A DNA stretch of 64,000 nucleotides from Symsagittifera roscoffensis (taxonomy: Eukaryota; Xenacoelomorpha; Acoela; Convolutidae), in the NCBI RefSeq assembly GCF_963678635.1, contig NC_087065.1, positions 48,734,381 to 48,798,380 on the forward strand, in the 5' to 3' direction. This document shows positions 45,701 to 54,021 of the stretch, piece by piece (the first letter of the stretch is position 1; each line of letters begins with the position of its first letter). The position numbers and the translations under genes were made by a program. Under the pieces are notes generated by a model. The model saw only the letters and a program-made list of their open reading frames with translations, made no database searches and had not been told where the DNA came from.

Positions 45701-48167
45701 TTCTAAGTACATGCTCTGAGCTTCCTGTCACTAACAAAGCGCCGCCTGGACTAAAAGAAAGGCACAGGGTTTGTGAGTTGGGCTTGTCCTTTTCACTGAA
45801 AACTATGGGCGGGAAGTCAAAATTGGTGCCGATATGAGGCCAGATGCACAGAGTTCCGTCGAGAGCTGTTGATGCAAGGAAGCGTTTCTGTCCATCAACC
45901 CAAGGAGAAAACTAAAAAAACAGCAGATAAAACCTTTCCTCTGATACTCTGACAAAGAGTACTCAACTTAGTCGGGCAATATATTTATGCAGCAAATGAA
46001 CCTTGCAGAAAAAGCTAACGAATTTACTTCAATTGAAGACAATAGCCCTCCGTGACTCTTCAAAACGGCAACAGGTGCAGTCGTGTGCAGGTCCCACACG
46101 CGCACAGACGAGTCATTCCCGCCGGCTGCTAACAGTGTGTTCTCCTGATTTGTCAACACGTCCGCGACTTCTGCTTCGAAACCTCGGAACGAGCAGAGGA
46201 GTCTACCACTTCGGGCATCCCAGCATTTAACGAGTCCATCATCGGCACCCTGTGAAAGAGAACAAAACATGATTGTATTTTTTTCTAGAGCCGACAGATC
46301 AATTTAGCTCCGGCTGAATAAATGTTTAAAAGATCGATCAAAGATGGCCTATACATTACATCATCTGGCAAAAAGTCAAGGCTTACCGTAAATACTCTGG
46401 TGCCCGTTCTGTCAAAATAACAGCAGTACACGTGCATCAAGTGTCCAAGCACCCTCGTTAGGTGTCGCATTTTGGCAAACACTACAAATGGTGACTGCAC
46501 AAGACTCGGTAGAGCCCTTCCAGTTATAGCTCTTGCCCTCACCACATTCGCTGTAAGCAAATCATGATGGTCAGATATACTCAGTTAAACCATACCTTAC
46601 AAATGATCTTATCGATAACCTGCTGCCTGAAAAATTCTATATCAAGTCCGCCTCATACACAAGCATATCTTTTTACGGCGAAGGCCTTAGCTTAGTGTAG
46701 CCTAACTTTGGCTTACATGGCACCACAGAAAATAAAAGAGAAAAAATATATTTTATTTTCTACCAATTTTATATGGGTGCACTTTTTCTACAGTTTTTTA
46801 AAATTTTTTCAATTTTTATTTAGCCATGCACTTTGTCTATCTTTGCTAATATGTTTGCCAGCCAAGAACAAAACGATAAATGACTAATGTGCACCTATGT
46901 TGATGGGGTTGGTACAGGATGGCGGAGGTAGAAGTGAGCACTGCTTGTGAGAGGCAATCAGCTTCGTTTCAGTCCAGTCAACGCAGCTCACATCTAAACA
47001 CGACGACTTCAAAAACCAAGCTGAACCTCACCTCATTGTTTTGGACCAGTAACATGAAAGGGGCCAACTATCTAAGCTCCATTGGCCTATACTGTCTAGG
47101 AACCCTTTTCATACACTTTAACCTCATCCGTTTTAGATGGACGAACTAAAAATGTACTGATGGCTCCTAGTACTTCAAAATTTATCATTTCCAACGAAAG
47201 CGTCGAAGTTTTCTAAATTTTTTAGTTTGATTCAAACTTTCTATCTGCTTCAAAAAGGTCAGCAAAATGAAAAACTCCTCCTTTCAAAGAATTTCTCCAC
47301 CGGGCTCTCAATGTTTCGATAGTATAATTTTGCAAGCATAGTTGTTGGAGTCGATCTACAATTCATTGACAAAATCAAGAAAAATTGAAACATGAAAAAA
47401 ATTTGTTGGATGTTTCGCTTTGAAAAGTAATTTAGATCTTCATTTGAACAAGAACAACTTTAGTCTTTACCCTTGCTAGTACGCAGCAGGGAGAATCTGC
47501 CAGTTCCGAGCAAAGACTGCACCTTAGAGACTCCATTGGGAACTTGGAGGTCAGCCAGGTTCAGGGCTCGCTTGCACACCAGCAGTAAATAGTCATCAGG
47601 CACATTTCGGAAACTGTCAGGCTAAAGTTCAACGATTGGTGCTCGATATAATACAGCGTATATGCACCTTTCAGATTTTAAGGAATTTAAATTAATTATT
47701 ACTACTTCAAGGCCCGAATAAGATTAGAGATACATTTGAAAAATATTTTCAAAATTATGATTTTGTTTGAACACGTTTTTGCGATGATTCGCAAACATTA
47801 TTTCAAGCAAAAACGACAAAAAAATGAACTAACAAATGCGGATATCTGTGAGAAGATAGACGTCGATTTCAATATTTCACTCAGTCCCTGTAAAAAGGAA
47901 AGTATATGATGTTTCATCAAAACACAAAATTAAGAAAGTACGTCAAACAAGCATAATTACTTTGTAGGTATCAGTGTCAACCTTCGCTCTCAAGTATCTC
48001 AGGATCAAAAAGTTCAAATCTAAATAAAGGGCACAATAGAACAACATTTCATTAGATTGATTATCTTATCAGTTAGCTTATTCTTGCATACCTGATTGGA
48101 CTTCATCTGAACGATTGCTGATTCCATTAGGTAATTTCAGAACATTCTTTCGGTTTTGGCCACTCAT
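26545..48167 (-). CDS. BRWD/PHIP-family bromodomain and WD-repeat protein
   Basis: Twenty-two coding exons, all with GT-AG introns and matching phase: 48092-48167, 47961-48019, 47834-47887, 47471-47621, 46387-46550, 46028-46249, 45567-45911, 42740-42858, 42255-42543, 41769-42123, 41250-41632, 40588-40869, 38846-39105, 35824-36175, 35298-35645, 35078-35230, 34615-34983, 34194-34355, 31766-32025, 31524-31608, 31074-31412, 26545-27705. They sum to 5988 nt, or 1995 residues (human PHIP 1821). The order is N-terminal FLILRYL helix, WD propeller (about 148-530), Ser/charged linker, crypto-Tudor region (about 1090-1380), bromodomain 1 (about 1382-1467), divergent bromodomain 2 (about 1497-1640) and an acidic tail with the basic stretch KKRRVAKNRSKR. 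Relatives are nuclear chromatin readers and CUL4-DDB1 substrate receptors (DCAF14). The donor of exon 11 (41250) is the least certain. Confidence 0.9.
27728..28197 (+). repeat. family A repeat (HINE-like)
   Basis: Starts with the GCTGTGCAAGCGGCACAG hairpin, then TTTCGACCATA. It keeps the GCTCGAAATTAG and GATACTTGATTTTGCGTGG internal phrases and ends TCAATGGTCGGAACA. Same order as the copies at 36446, 38162 and 43688. Confidence 0.75.
28596..28937 (+). repeat. family B repeat (HINE-like)
   Basis: Begins TAGCCAACAGACAGTTGG (a CCAAC/GTTGG hairpin), then AAGTCAACGA and ACGACCGCAAG. It ends CACTCATCGACTCTTA, the inverted counterpart. Confidence 0.75.
28985..29040 (-). repeat. tRNA-derived SINE fragment
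   Basis: On the minus strand AGTGGCGCAGATGCTAGA fits a polymerase III A box within a tRNA-like D arm. The B box is not evident here. It is related to the two copies at 29735-30035. Confidence 0.45.
29404..29440 (+). repeat. isolated tRNA-like B box
   Basis: CAGGTTCGAATCCTC matches a tRNA T-arm/B box exactly on the plus strand. No A box or cloverleaf could be assembled around it, so it is likely a SINE remnant rather than a tRNA gene. Confidence 0.4.
29735..29830 (-). repeat. tRNA-derived SINE, copy
   Basis: Minus strand: an A-box-like GTAGAGCAGATGCA (complement of 29784-29801) followed by GGTTCGATTCCAGCAC (complement of 29741-29756), a good B box. It is followed by a tail with AATTTAATAGCAACTG shared with the next copy. 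Confidence 0.6.
29895..30050 (-). repeat. tRNA-derived SINE, best copy
   Basis: Minus strand: GACCGTGGCGCAGCTGTGAA is a textbook A box, and GGTCAGATTCCGGGACAATG about 50 bp later is a one-mismatch B box. The spacing fits a tRNA head. The other flank (GCAATTGAATGCTATC, GTAGCTGCTTTATTGG) recurs at 29850 and 51890-51960, marking the SINE body. Confidence 0.65.
30146..30565 (+). repeat. family B repeat, first of two adjoining copies
   Basis: Starts TAGCCAACAGACATTCGG, then a second hairpin CCAATCGAAGATTGG (30172-30186) and AGAGTAATGAACGCAAG. It ends ACTACGTTCATTAATTAC. Confidence 0.7.
30566..31000 (+). repeat. family B repeat, second of two adjoining copies
   Basis: Begins AAAGAGTCAACGAACGCAAG immediately after the previous copy and ends near CACTTTGTTCATTATT. 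It shares the GAAAAAACTGGATCAATAGC and TTTTCGTGACC internal phrases of family B. Confidence 0.7.
31074..31412 (-). other. BRWD exon for divergent bromodomain 2
   Basis: Exon 21 holds helix Z (SSWKSQCASLM), a long Ser/Gly-rich insert where the ZA loop should be, helix A (LNLCLIQSKLNM) and helix B (LYEDPLQFANDIRVLF). It ends at ASKKSR, followed by GTAAGT. The YPDY/PMDF elements of the ZA loop are missing. Joined to exon 22 it reads SKKSR-TKAMTIKLSGIFEEH, colinear with [20 protein letters not shown] of PHIP. Confidence 0.85.
31524..32025 (-). other. BRWD bromodomain 1 exons
   Basis: Exon 19 and the short exon 20 encode the first bromodomain, about residues 1382-1467, with an intact ZA loop (FPTYIDYIGYPTDLLTIK) and the acetyl-lysine-contacting Asn of KFNYP at about residue 1446. 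Exon 19 begins after CTTCAG at 32026 and restores the family sequence exactly when joined to exon 18. The following REQTCVDVKP matches the segment after bromodomain 1 in PHIP. Confidence 0.9.
32026..34193. other. BRWD intron 18
   Basis: A 2168-bp intron. It holds a truncated hAT-like end (CAGGCGCGGATCTCTA at 32375) and a reverse-oriented family A copy (32970-33465). The remainder is AT-rich with no gene seen. Confidence 0.6.
32970..33465 (-). repeat. family A repeat, reverse orientation
   Basis: Read on the minus strand it follows the same order as other copies. The hairpin CTGTGCTACTTGCACAG is at 33429-33445 next to GGTCGGAACATT, and the hairpin-side end reads CAGTAACCGTCTATCCTTG. The opposite end is truncated. 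Confidence 0.75.
34194..35645 (-). other. BRWD exons encoding the crypto-Tudor region
   Basis: Exons 15-18. Exon 15 has WVTDTVMHRTPYVPQIGDTVYFFPAGH, corresponding to the [23 protein letters not shown] segment of PHIP. Exon 17 has WQVGDRFKIPLENKWFYGTI and YDNGDDDVISMWDM. In PHIP this Tudor-like fold with the adjoining bromodomain binds methylated histone H3 Lys4. Aromatic residues of the fold (W, F/Y of KWFYG, W of MWDM) are retained here, so binding is plausible but inferred. Confidence 0.8.
36446..37017 (+). repeat. family A repeat (HINE-like), near full length
   Basis: AAGGATAGCCGGTTA, hairpin CTGTGCAAGTAGCACAT (36461-36477), ATTCCGATCATAG, internal GCTCGAAATTAG and ATGATATATCACTCAACC, then TCAAATGGTTGGAACA. 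About 570 bp. Confidence 0.8.
37090..37416 (+). CDS. unrecognised open frame in BRWD intron 13
   Basis: 108 codons from ATG to TAG, antisense to BRWD, with a balanced, protein-like composition (Gln/Thr/Ser-rich; for example NSINAAQQQLRMEKTLLKRG). The opposite strand is also open over the same stretch, which weakens the case. No domain, splice site or promoter is recognised. It could be a nested gene, a processed remnant or chance. Confidence 0.25.
   Translation: MVSTTRQQQIGTAQSTNSINAAQQQLRMEKTLLKRGVDARLVLKNTKDLSDSNTPTVAVATTIQPIADDIATQLALPSKESCRSDSFSSSYQSLDYRQGHFCSNLKRI
38162..38738 (+). repeat. family A repeat (HINE-like), near full length
   Basis: CAAGGATAGCCGGTTACTG, a damaged hairpin (TGTCAAAGTAGCACA), CAGACCATAG, internal GATATATCACTCAACCCAG, and the end CAAGTGGCCGGAACA. 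Colinear with the copy 1.7 kb to the left. Confidence 0.8.
39299..39469. repeat. short element with GTTCCGACTTT inverted ends
   Basis: GTTCCGACTTTAG at the left and its near complement TGAAAGTCGGCAC at the right, 171 bp in total. The ends share GTTCCGAC with family A but continue TT rather than CA. Confidence 0.5.
39945..40310. repeat. element with perfect 10-bp GTTCCGACTT inverted ends
   Basis: GTTCCGACTT (39945-39954) and AAGTCGGAAC (40301-40310) enclose 366 bp without coding capacity. A third, outward-facing AAGTCGGAGC lies at 39693-39702. The flank CAGGGCAAAG resembles one at 44565-44580. Confidence 0.55.
42948..43350. mobile_element. hAT-like MITE, second copy
   Basis: Homologous along its length to 21214-21581, sharing TTTTCTGCGCCGCAGGCA-like, ATCGCGTTTTTTCGGCGCG-like and ATCTCAAAATAGTACAA blocks. 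Ends are TAGGGGCAAATCTAGA and CACCAGCGCATTTAG (complement). It is flanked by ATTCAATT (42940-42947) and ATTCTATT (43351-43358), again an 8-bp duplication with one mismatch. Confidence 0.85.
43688..44275 (+). repeat. family A repeat with duplicated end
   Basis: AAGTAGCACAGAATGTTCCGACCATA at the left (written here in two parts: AAGTAGCACAG and TGTTCCGACCAT). The outer half of the hairpin is lost. The right end CAATGGTCGGAACA (to 44215) is followed by a second version of the last 60 bp ending at 44275. Confidence 0.75.
44588..44826 (+). repeat. family B repeat, truncated on the left
   Basis: Retains TTATTCCGCTG, TTTTTCGTGACC, a GCTGTTCGATAGTG piece and the terminal CTACGTTCATCGACTC. The hairpin end is missing. 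Confidence 0.65.
45144..45466 (+). repeat. family B repeat, degraded
   Basis: Starts AAGCCAACTGACAGTTGA, then GGAACGCAAAG. It ends GGGAAATAACGCATTCATATAG, split here as GGGAAATAACG and CATTCATATAG. The inner end is weak. Confidence 0.6.
46551..47470. other. BRWD intron 4, no repeat recognised
   Basis: A 920-bp intron with a GTAAAG donor and TTACAG acceptor. It holds a 76-codon plus-strand frame (46919-47149) that I regard as chance. No family A or B copy was identified. Confidence 0.5.
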
Positions 48168-50119
48168 TTTTCCTCAAAAGTTTTTCACGAATCAAAAGTT
48201 TGCCACTAAATTGTCACTGGCTCAATCGATCGCTCAACAACTAAAGTGAAACAAACTCACTCTCCGTATTCTGATAGACATTTTTAACTGAAGCAGAAAC
48301 ATTTTTATCTAATTTGGTTCCCATTATAAACTCAGGCCACGCCCAGCTCTAACGAACATTTCAAAAACTTTCCTTTTTGCAAATGTCTAACTTTCGTAAT
48401 AACGAGCGGAAAAAATGAGATTAAACTCAAGGATCAAGCAAACCTAAATGTGTGCAAATTCTGTGCTTTTTTCGATGGTGAAAGTCCAAGAAAAATTTTA
48501 CACTCCAAATGTTTGTTCGGACCCATTTCGGTTATTGCAATAATAATTTTTGACGGAACATTCTCATTGCAAACTAAAGATATTGACTGCCCCTCCCCCA
48601 CACACACTTACATGGGCATAAATTAAATAGTGTGGTCCATTAAGGGTTTTACCAGGAAGAGGTATGGTATTGTAGAGGAGCACAAATATGTTAGGAATAG
48701 TCAGTCCCGTATGCCATTTTATTAATACATTGTTCTAGTGTCACATACTATTCGCATATCGTTCTCGAGATCACATTGTTTTATATTGCCTTTAACGCAA
48801 ATTGAGTTACCGTGAGCATCAAATTTTGCTAGATATCCAACGTTATAACTAGTTTGTCAAATTTCGGGTTCAAATCTAATTCAGATAAACTTACTTTTCG
48901 AGGAATTTGTGATTTCATAGGATTTAATGGCAAGAGGAGAAAAATGATGGGTACATTACCTTCAAAACCAGTAGACAAAAATCTTCGCATCGAACAGCCA
49001 AATTCAATTCGAACAGCTAGTCTTCAACGCAAAAATTACAGATTTTGGCTTCTCGATGCGAATACTTTTTGTTTACTGGTTTCGATGAAAACGCGAATTT
49101 TAACATTTTTGGAAAAGATTTGAAGGTTGTTTGAATAAATAAATCAACAACCGATCCTTCTCATTTTGTACCTTTCCATCAAAACCAATAAAAATGTAGC
49201 ATATCCAACTGGCAGTTGGAAAAAAGTCAATGAACGCAGGAAACAGAAGAAAAAACTTTTTTTACAAACTTGAAATTTACAATTTAAAATTAAAAAATAT
49301 ATACAATTGCAGCTCTTTGAACTTCCAGAACAATTTATCATGGGAACTAAGGCATATTCTAAAGTAGCACTAAAGTGAGCATATTCAAAAACAGTTATCT
49401 TCGAAAAATTAAAAAAAAAATTAAATTGTTGAAATTTTGGTAGAAAACTTGATTCATTCTTTTAAAATAACATTTTTTCACTCAAAGGCGCTGGATGAAA
49501 CTTCACAAACTTTTTTACTGAATTAAAACTAAGTTTCCACAAATTAAAAAAAGCTTATCGCCATTATAAGAATGCTCCCTCGCTTTATTCGCTCGAAATT
49601 CGGCTACAAATCAAAAATTTGAACCCAGTTTTTCTCGACAGAGAACACTCTTTGAATTTTTAAATATCTTTTGAATCACGACTGAAATGGCTATAAAACT
49701 TTTTATAACTCGACTCAGTTCGATGATTATTTCTGGTATCTGGTTGATCGTAGAAAAAGAAACACTGACAACGAACGCAAGGAAACAAAAAAAAAACAGA
49801 CTTGTTTTTTTTTCACAATAAACGTTAAACCTTCCAAGTTCAAATAAAAAACTAAATGGCCTTGAAGCTGTTTAACTTTCAAAGACAGTTTATGATAGAC
49901 CCTTTTGTTGATAACATCAACTCAATTTAAGAAAATTAGATGAAATTGCATTTTTTTTATTCCGCTGGGCCAGAAAATGAAATCTATATTCGAAACTAGA
50001 AGCCGGTCACGTTTTTTGTGGCATTTTCACTGTTGCCGTTTGATAGTTCAGTTTTCCTCTCTTGCACAAAAGAAATGAGCTGAACTTGTTCCGACCACTT
50101 AAGTCAGAACAATTGGAAA
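48168..50119. other. upstream of BRWD, repeat fragments
   Basis: The presumed BRWD promoter side. It contains a 5' piece of family B (49194-49335), a partial family A piece (about 49560-49770, GCTCGAAATTCG) fused to a family B copy (49765-50085), and a short GTTCCGACCACTTAAGTCAG palindrome near 50095. No gene was seen. Confidence 0.45.
49765..50085 (+). repeat. family B repeat
   Basis: GACAACGAACGCAAGG, then TTTATTCCGCTGGG and CACGTTTTTTGTGGC in the family B order. The right inverted end is missing. Confidence 0.6.
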
Positions 50120-50600
50120 AAAACTTAAGTTTCTCCATTGAACACTAAGTTTGAGAATTAGCACAGTAGTTTTCGAGAAAAGGCAAACAGTTTCCAATAA
50201 ATGGTTAAAGAAGTCCATTACTTTTTTTCTTAAAAAACTGTGCATAGTTAATTAAAAACGTAGGCATTCAACAAACTGTTGTTTCGATTAAACCTATGAT
50301 ATCAGATTTGGCGGGATAGTTAGCGAGAAAAGTCCACAAAAAGGTCAACAAATCAATAACTTGACATTTCCGAGATTCAGAGCTTTTTGTGAGAAAAACG
50401 GGAGTAGCCGCTTCTGCAAAAAGGATTCACGCAACTTGTTATTTCGATGCACCCAAAATCTTAGATTTGGGTGATTCTCGAGAAACTTTTAAACTTTGAC
50501 TTTTCCGGGGGCCATAACATTTGGTGCCAAAAAAACTTGGGCGGATTCGCATAAGCAAATGAGCTTCCCACAACAAATGAGCTTCCCACAACACGTTTAC
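50120..50600. repeat. tandem repeat array 1, unit about 160 bp
   Basis: About three diverged units, recognised by GATTTGGGTGATTCTCGAGAA-like starts (split: GATTTGGG, TCGAGAAA) near 50150, 50305 and 50465. A short exact duplication AAATGAGCTTCCCACAAC occurs twice in a row at about 50558-50593. Homologous to array 2 at 52440-53000. Confidence 0.6.
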
Positions 50601-50949
50601 ATTTCAACGATTTGTAAACAAACAAACAACCAAACTGAAAAACCGGGCGGGGAGCGTAAAAACGACCCTTGAAATGAACCAAAATTAGTCATTCAGCCGA
50701 TAAAAAATAGCCGAAATAATTTGGGCCGAGGATTTTTTTTTTGGCGAAACAAAAAAACACAAAGGAAATAACGAAGTCAAGGTAAGTAAAATTACAAATT
50801 GTAGGAGTAGATCAAACAATAATAGCAACCTTAAAGAAAAATTCGCGCAGCAAAAAAAATAATTTCAAGATGTGACAACTAAGGCAACAACAGATAAGCA
50901 GACAACTAATTGGCCGACAATTTTATTTGAAACAGAATATTTTCCGTTC

Positions 50950-51045
50950 GAAAAAAAAACAGGTCCTACTAAGATTCGAACCAAGAACCTTTGCCGTCCC
51001 AGGCATATTGGTTACCTCCAGGCGCTAAGTTGGATGTTCAATTTG
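50950..51045 (-). repeat. tRNA-derived SINE fragment
   Basis: Minus strand: TTAGCGCCTGGAGGTAACC as an A-box region, followed by TTGGTTCGAATCTTAG, which contains a perfect B box. The head-to-B-box spacing fits a tRNA, but the cloverleaf is not convincing for a functional gene. Confidence 0.55.
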
Positions 51046-51690
51046 AAGAAAAAAGTTAACAATCGCAGCGATCAGCCTTAAAATAGCACTACGGTGAAAA
51101 GTACAAAGCGGTAACAAGGCAGACAAGACTCCGGAAGACGTCCCTTGAGCTGAAAATTGAACTAAAAAATTTGCGCTATAAAGTTTTGAGATTCCAAATT
51201 TGTTACGTCCCCCAAAGCACAAAATTTTCAAAAACATTAGTTTGTCTTTTAAACGACGTTTTATGAAGCAACTACACCAGAAAAATTATACGCCGCAACA
51301 ATTTCAGCCAAAGAACTTCCGAAAGAAAAAAAACATGACATAAATGGCAATTAAACACACAGAGGCGAAGTGAACTTCGCACCACTTGCAATACAACTCG
51401 ATTTATCACAATAAATGAAGATAGCTGTGAATATAACCAAGCGGTAACAAAGCAAGAATTATTCATGCCGAAAAAACGTTAGAAAACTAAGTCCCCTCAG
51501 AACACTCACTCACACAAAAACTTTTGTCGCTCATCAAACGACGCAATAAGAGGCTACTTAGCCGATATACGAAAGTCAAAAGCTTTAAGACAAAAAGCTT
51601 TAATTTTACTCTACCTTTTTGAGGCATCCAAAATTTTGTTTATTGAAAACGTTTGAGCATTTTTCAACTTTCAGAAATATATACACAGAG

Positions 51691-51707
51691 GCGAAGCTGC
51701 GCTTCGC
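51691..51707. repeat. GCGAAGC hairpin of a third repeat family
   Basis: GCGAAGCTGCGCTTCGC is a perfect 7-bp stem with a 3-base loop, preceded by ACACAGAG. Related forms occur at 51365-51380, 29254-29270 and near 44952. The perfect 8-bp stem ACACAAGCTTTGCTTGTGT lies at 29674-29692. Confidence 0.6.
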
Positions 51708-52439
51708 AAACACTTGCGAGCACACGACCAAAAAAGCAGCTATATGAGTGACATCAGAAAAAGTGAAAATAAGCCTAGAATTTGCGAAAACTGGAGGCTC
51801 AGCAAAAACTCGAATTGGCAAAATTCTGCGACTGTGCAAAACTAAGTCTCACGCACTAACCATTCAGTCACGGATGCTTAAAATCTCCAAAAACTAGCCA
51901 CAAATAATGCAGCTACATGTGCTAATAAATTGCCAATTCGATACAGCAAAAGTAGCATCAAATACAAAAAGTACAACATTGCATGTAAAAAATCGCAAAT
52001 CGTATAGCCATATTATGTATAAACCATGCATTTCAGAAAATTTCGAGATATATTGAGTTAGAAACTTTTTGAATTCGAGATTTTGTTATTTGTTGTTGTT
52101 TGAAGCGAATAGCTTTCTTCGGTTCACTTGATGAATTAAAAATGCATCAACTGTGTAAATTTATAACTATTCGAATGCCAAAGCACATGTTATCAATAAG
52201 CTGTAAAGATGCAATTAAATATCAAAGGTGCAAGTAGAGGCCAGCCAAAGCTGGAAAAACTTTTTTGATAATTTTTGAAATTTCTGTGTTGATGCGGAAG
52301 GACAAGGGTAATTTCAAAAACAGACCTATAGCAAACAAAGGTAAATCCCAATTTAATGACTTCAAAATCTGTTAATTTCATCAATTACTTCAGTTTTCTA
52401 AAGAATTGAAGTGATAACAAGAGATTGTTAGGTTAAAAG

Positions 52440-53000
52440 ATGCTTAAAACGATGCTCATTAGATTTGGGTGGGTAGTTTTCGAGAGAAGTCAAGTTTCAA
52501 AAAACGGTAAAAAAAATCAAAAATTTGACTATTCCGAGGGTCATAACTTTTTCTGTAAAAAAATTGGTCGTAACCTCGTAAGCAGGAGAGCTTCCCACAA
52601 TCCGTTCTACTTATTGAAAACAAATTCTCAGATTTGAAGGGGCAATTTTCGAGAAAAGTCAAAAAGTTTGAAAAAACGGTCACAAAATCGAAAATTTGAC
52701 TTTTCTGAGGGTCATAACTTTTTGTGCGTAAAAATTTGGGCGTAATCACTAATGCAGGGGAGCTCCTCACAACCCGTCTGTTCGATTGAAACTAAAATCT
52801 CAAATTGTGGAGGGTAGTTTTTGAGAAAAGTCAAAAAGTTTGAAAAAACGGTTAAGAAAACAAAAAATTTTTGAGGGCCATAATTTTTTGTGTAAAAAAA
52901 TTTGGGCGTAACCACGACCTGTTCTATCCTTTTAACACAAAATCTCTGATTTAGACGGATAGTTTTTGCGAAAATTCAAAAAATCCAAAAGTTTGAGTCA
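52440..53000. repeat. tandem repeat array 2, unit about 168 bp
   Basis: About three and a half units beginning near 52462, 52630, 52798 and 52945. Each has TTTTCGAGAAAAGTCAAAAA, then GAGGGTCATAACTTTTTGTG and GAGAGCTTCCCACAA with substitutions. Minus-strand open frames here simply repeat the same peptide pattern and are not genes. Confidence 0.8.
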
Positions 53001-54021
53001 AAAACTCCCCCTCCACAACTTTTTCGAAGGCTGTAGAAATTGGGGTAAGGTAAAAAGAGACTAGGGGAGTATGCAGGCACACAGGAGAGTGAGCGGATTT
53101 ACCATTGGTTTTAATCTTTTGAAAATTGGTGGAGTAGATTTTGAGAAAAAAAACGAAAGTTTTCGTAAGCATCTCAAAAAAAAACCCGATCCCAATAACA
53201 TTTTCGCAATACCTGTTTTTATCAAACAGGAACAAAATATCAAAATATCTAATTGCTAATTCGATGCAGCAAACTCGACGCAGCAAATACTGCTGCTTTA
53301 AGTCGCAGCACTAAGTGCGACTTAGACGCAACAATATTGCGACTTAGGGTGGAAAAATGGGAAAGTTCGTACTATAACACATTGCTTCGCAAGTGTAATA
53401 AACGCAAGTTAACTGAAAAAAATACCCAGCATTTCAATTTTCGAATGTTTAAGAAAACAGATGGCCTTAAAACTCTTCAAATTTCTAGAAAAACTTATGC
53501 TAAACAAATATTTGATAAAATTAACCCAATTTGACAAAACTAGATCAATACGTAAGTCTTTCATTTCGCTGGGAAATCTGAAAACAAATTACCACTTTCG
53601 AAACTAGAAGTCGGTCACGTTTTTCATGCCCTCTACACTTTTGCTGCTCAATAGTTGAGTTTCCCTTCCTTTCAACAAAAGAAATGAACTGAACTTAGAA
53701 AAAAATCAGAAGTCAAACCGCGAAAGTAAATTTGAGCCTGAACAAAAATCATCATGACCTATGTAAGACTCTGGACCACGTTCATCGACTGTTAAAAAAC
53801 TTTCCTGAAATAAAACGGCTCAGATAATGGTGACTTCGATCATCAATTTAAAAGTTACCGATTAGATAATCATTTGAATGACAGGATATCACTATGACGC
53901 TGATTTCAAACATATGCCTCTAATTCTGAAGGCTACTCATGTCAGTGAAAACATTTTTGAACTTGAAATTCAATTGAACTGACTCGGCAAATTAATGCGC
54001 CAATTACAATTCAAATATCAG
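53001..54021. other. RPS19 downstream region
   Basis: Contains an imperfect hairpin ACACATTGCTTCGCAAGTGT near 53377-53396 and a family B copy (53397-53798, ending CCACGTTCATCGACTG). No gene is recognised before the RPS19 stop. Confidence 0.45.

Larger units (their letters stand above)
41990..46550 (-). other. BRWD exons encoding the WD-repeat propeller
   Basis: Exons 5-10 carry WD repeats. Diagnostic pieces are LGHLMHVYCCYFDRTGTRVFT joined across intron 5 to GADDGLVKCWD, then NDSSVRVWDLHT, LDGTLCIWPHI, GSRDGTAK joined to VWSL, ASDFSIRVWDPTSG, GSHDGYLIIWDC and FDCKWSPDGLS. Exon joins restore PHIP-like repeats without gaps, which confirms the splice sites. After the propeller comes the conserved FFHTDYRPLLWDERGTVLDE and APHLMVPPF block that marks this family and separates it from other WD proteins. 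Confidence 0.9.
50601..52439. other. repeat-derived intergenic sequence
   Basis: Contains a tRNA-derived SINE on the minus strand (50950-51045), two GCGAAG hairpins (51365-51380 and 51691-51707) and a SINE-body-like piece near 51890-51960. No gene was recognised. Confidence 0.45.

Noticed and set aside
52459-52915. Minus-strand frames with repeated SYDP...IFDF peptides
   Set aside because: They are translations of the 168-bp tandem repeat with no start or splice context.
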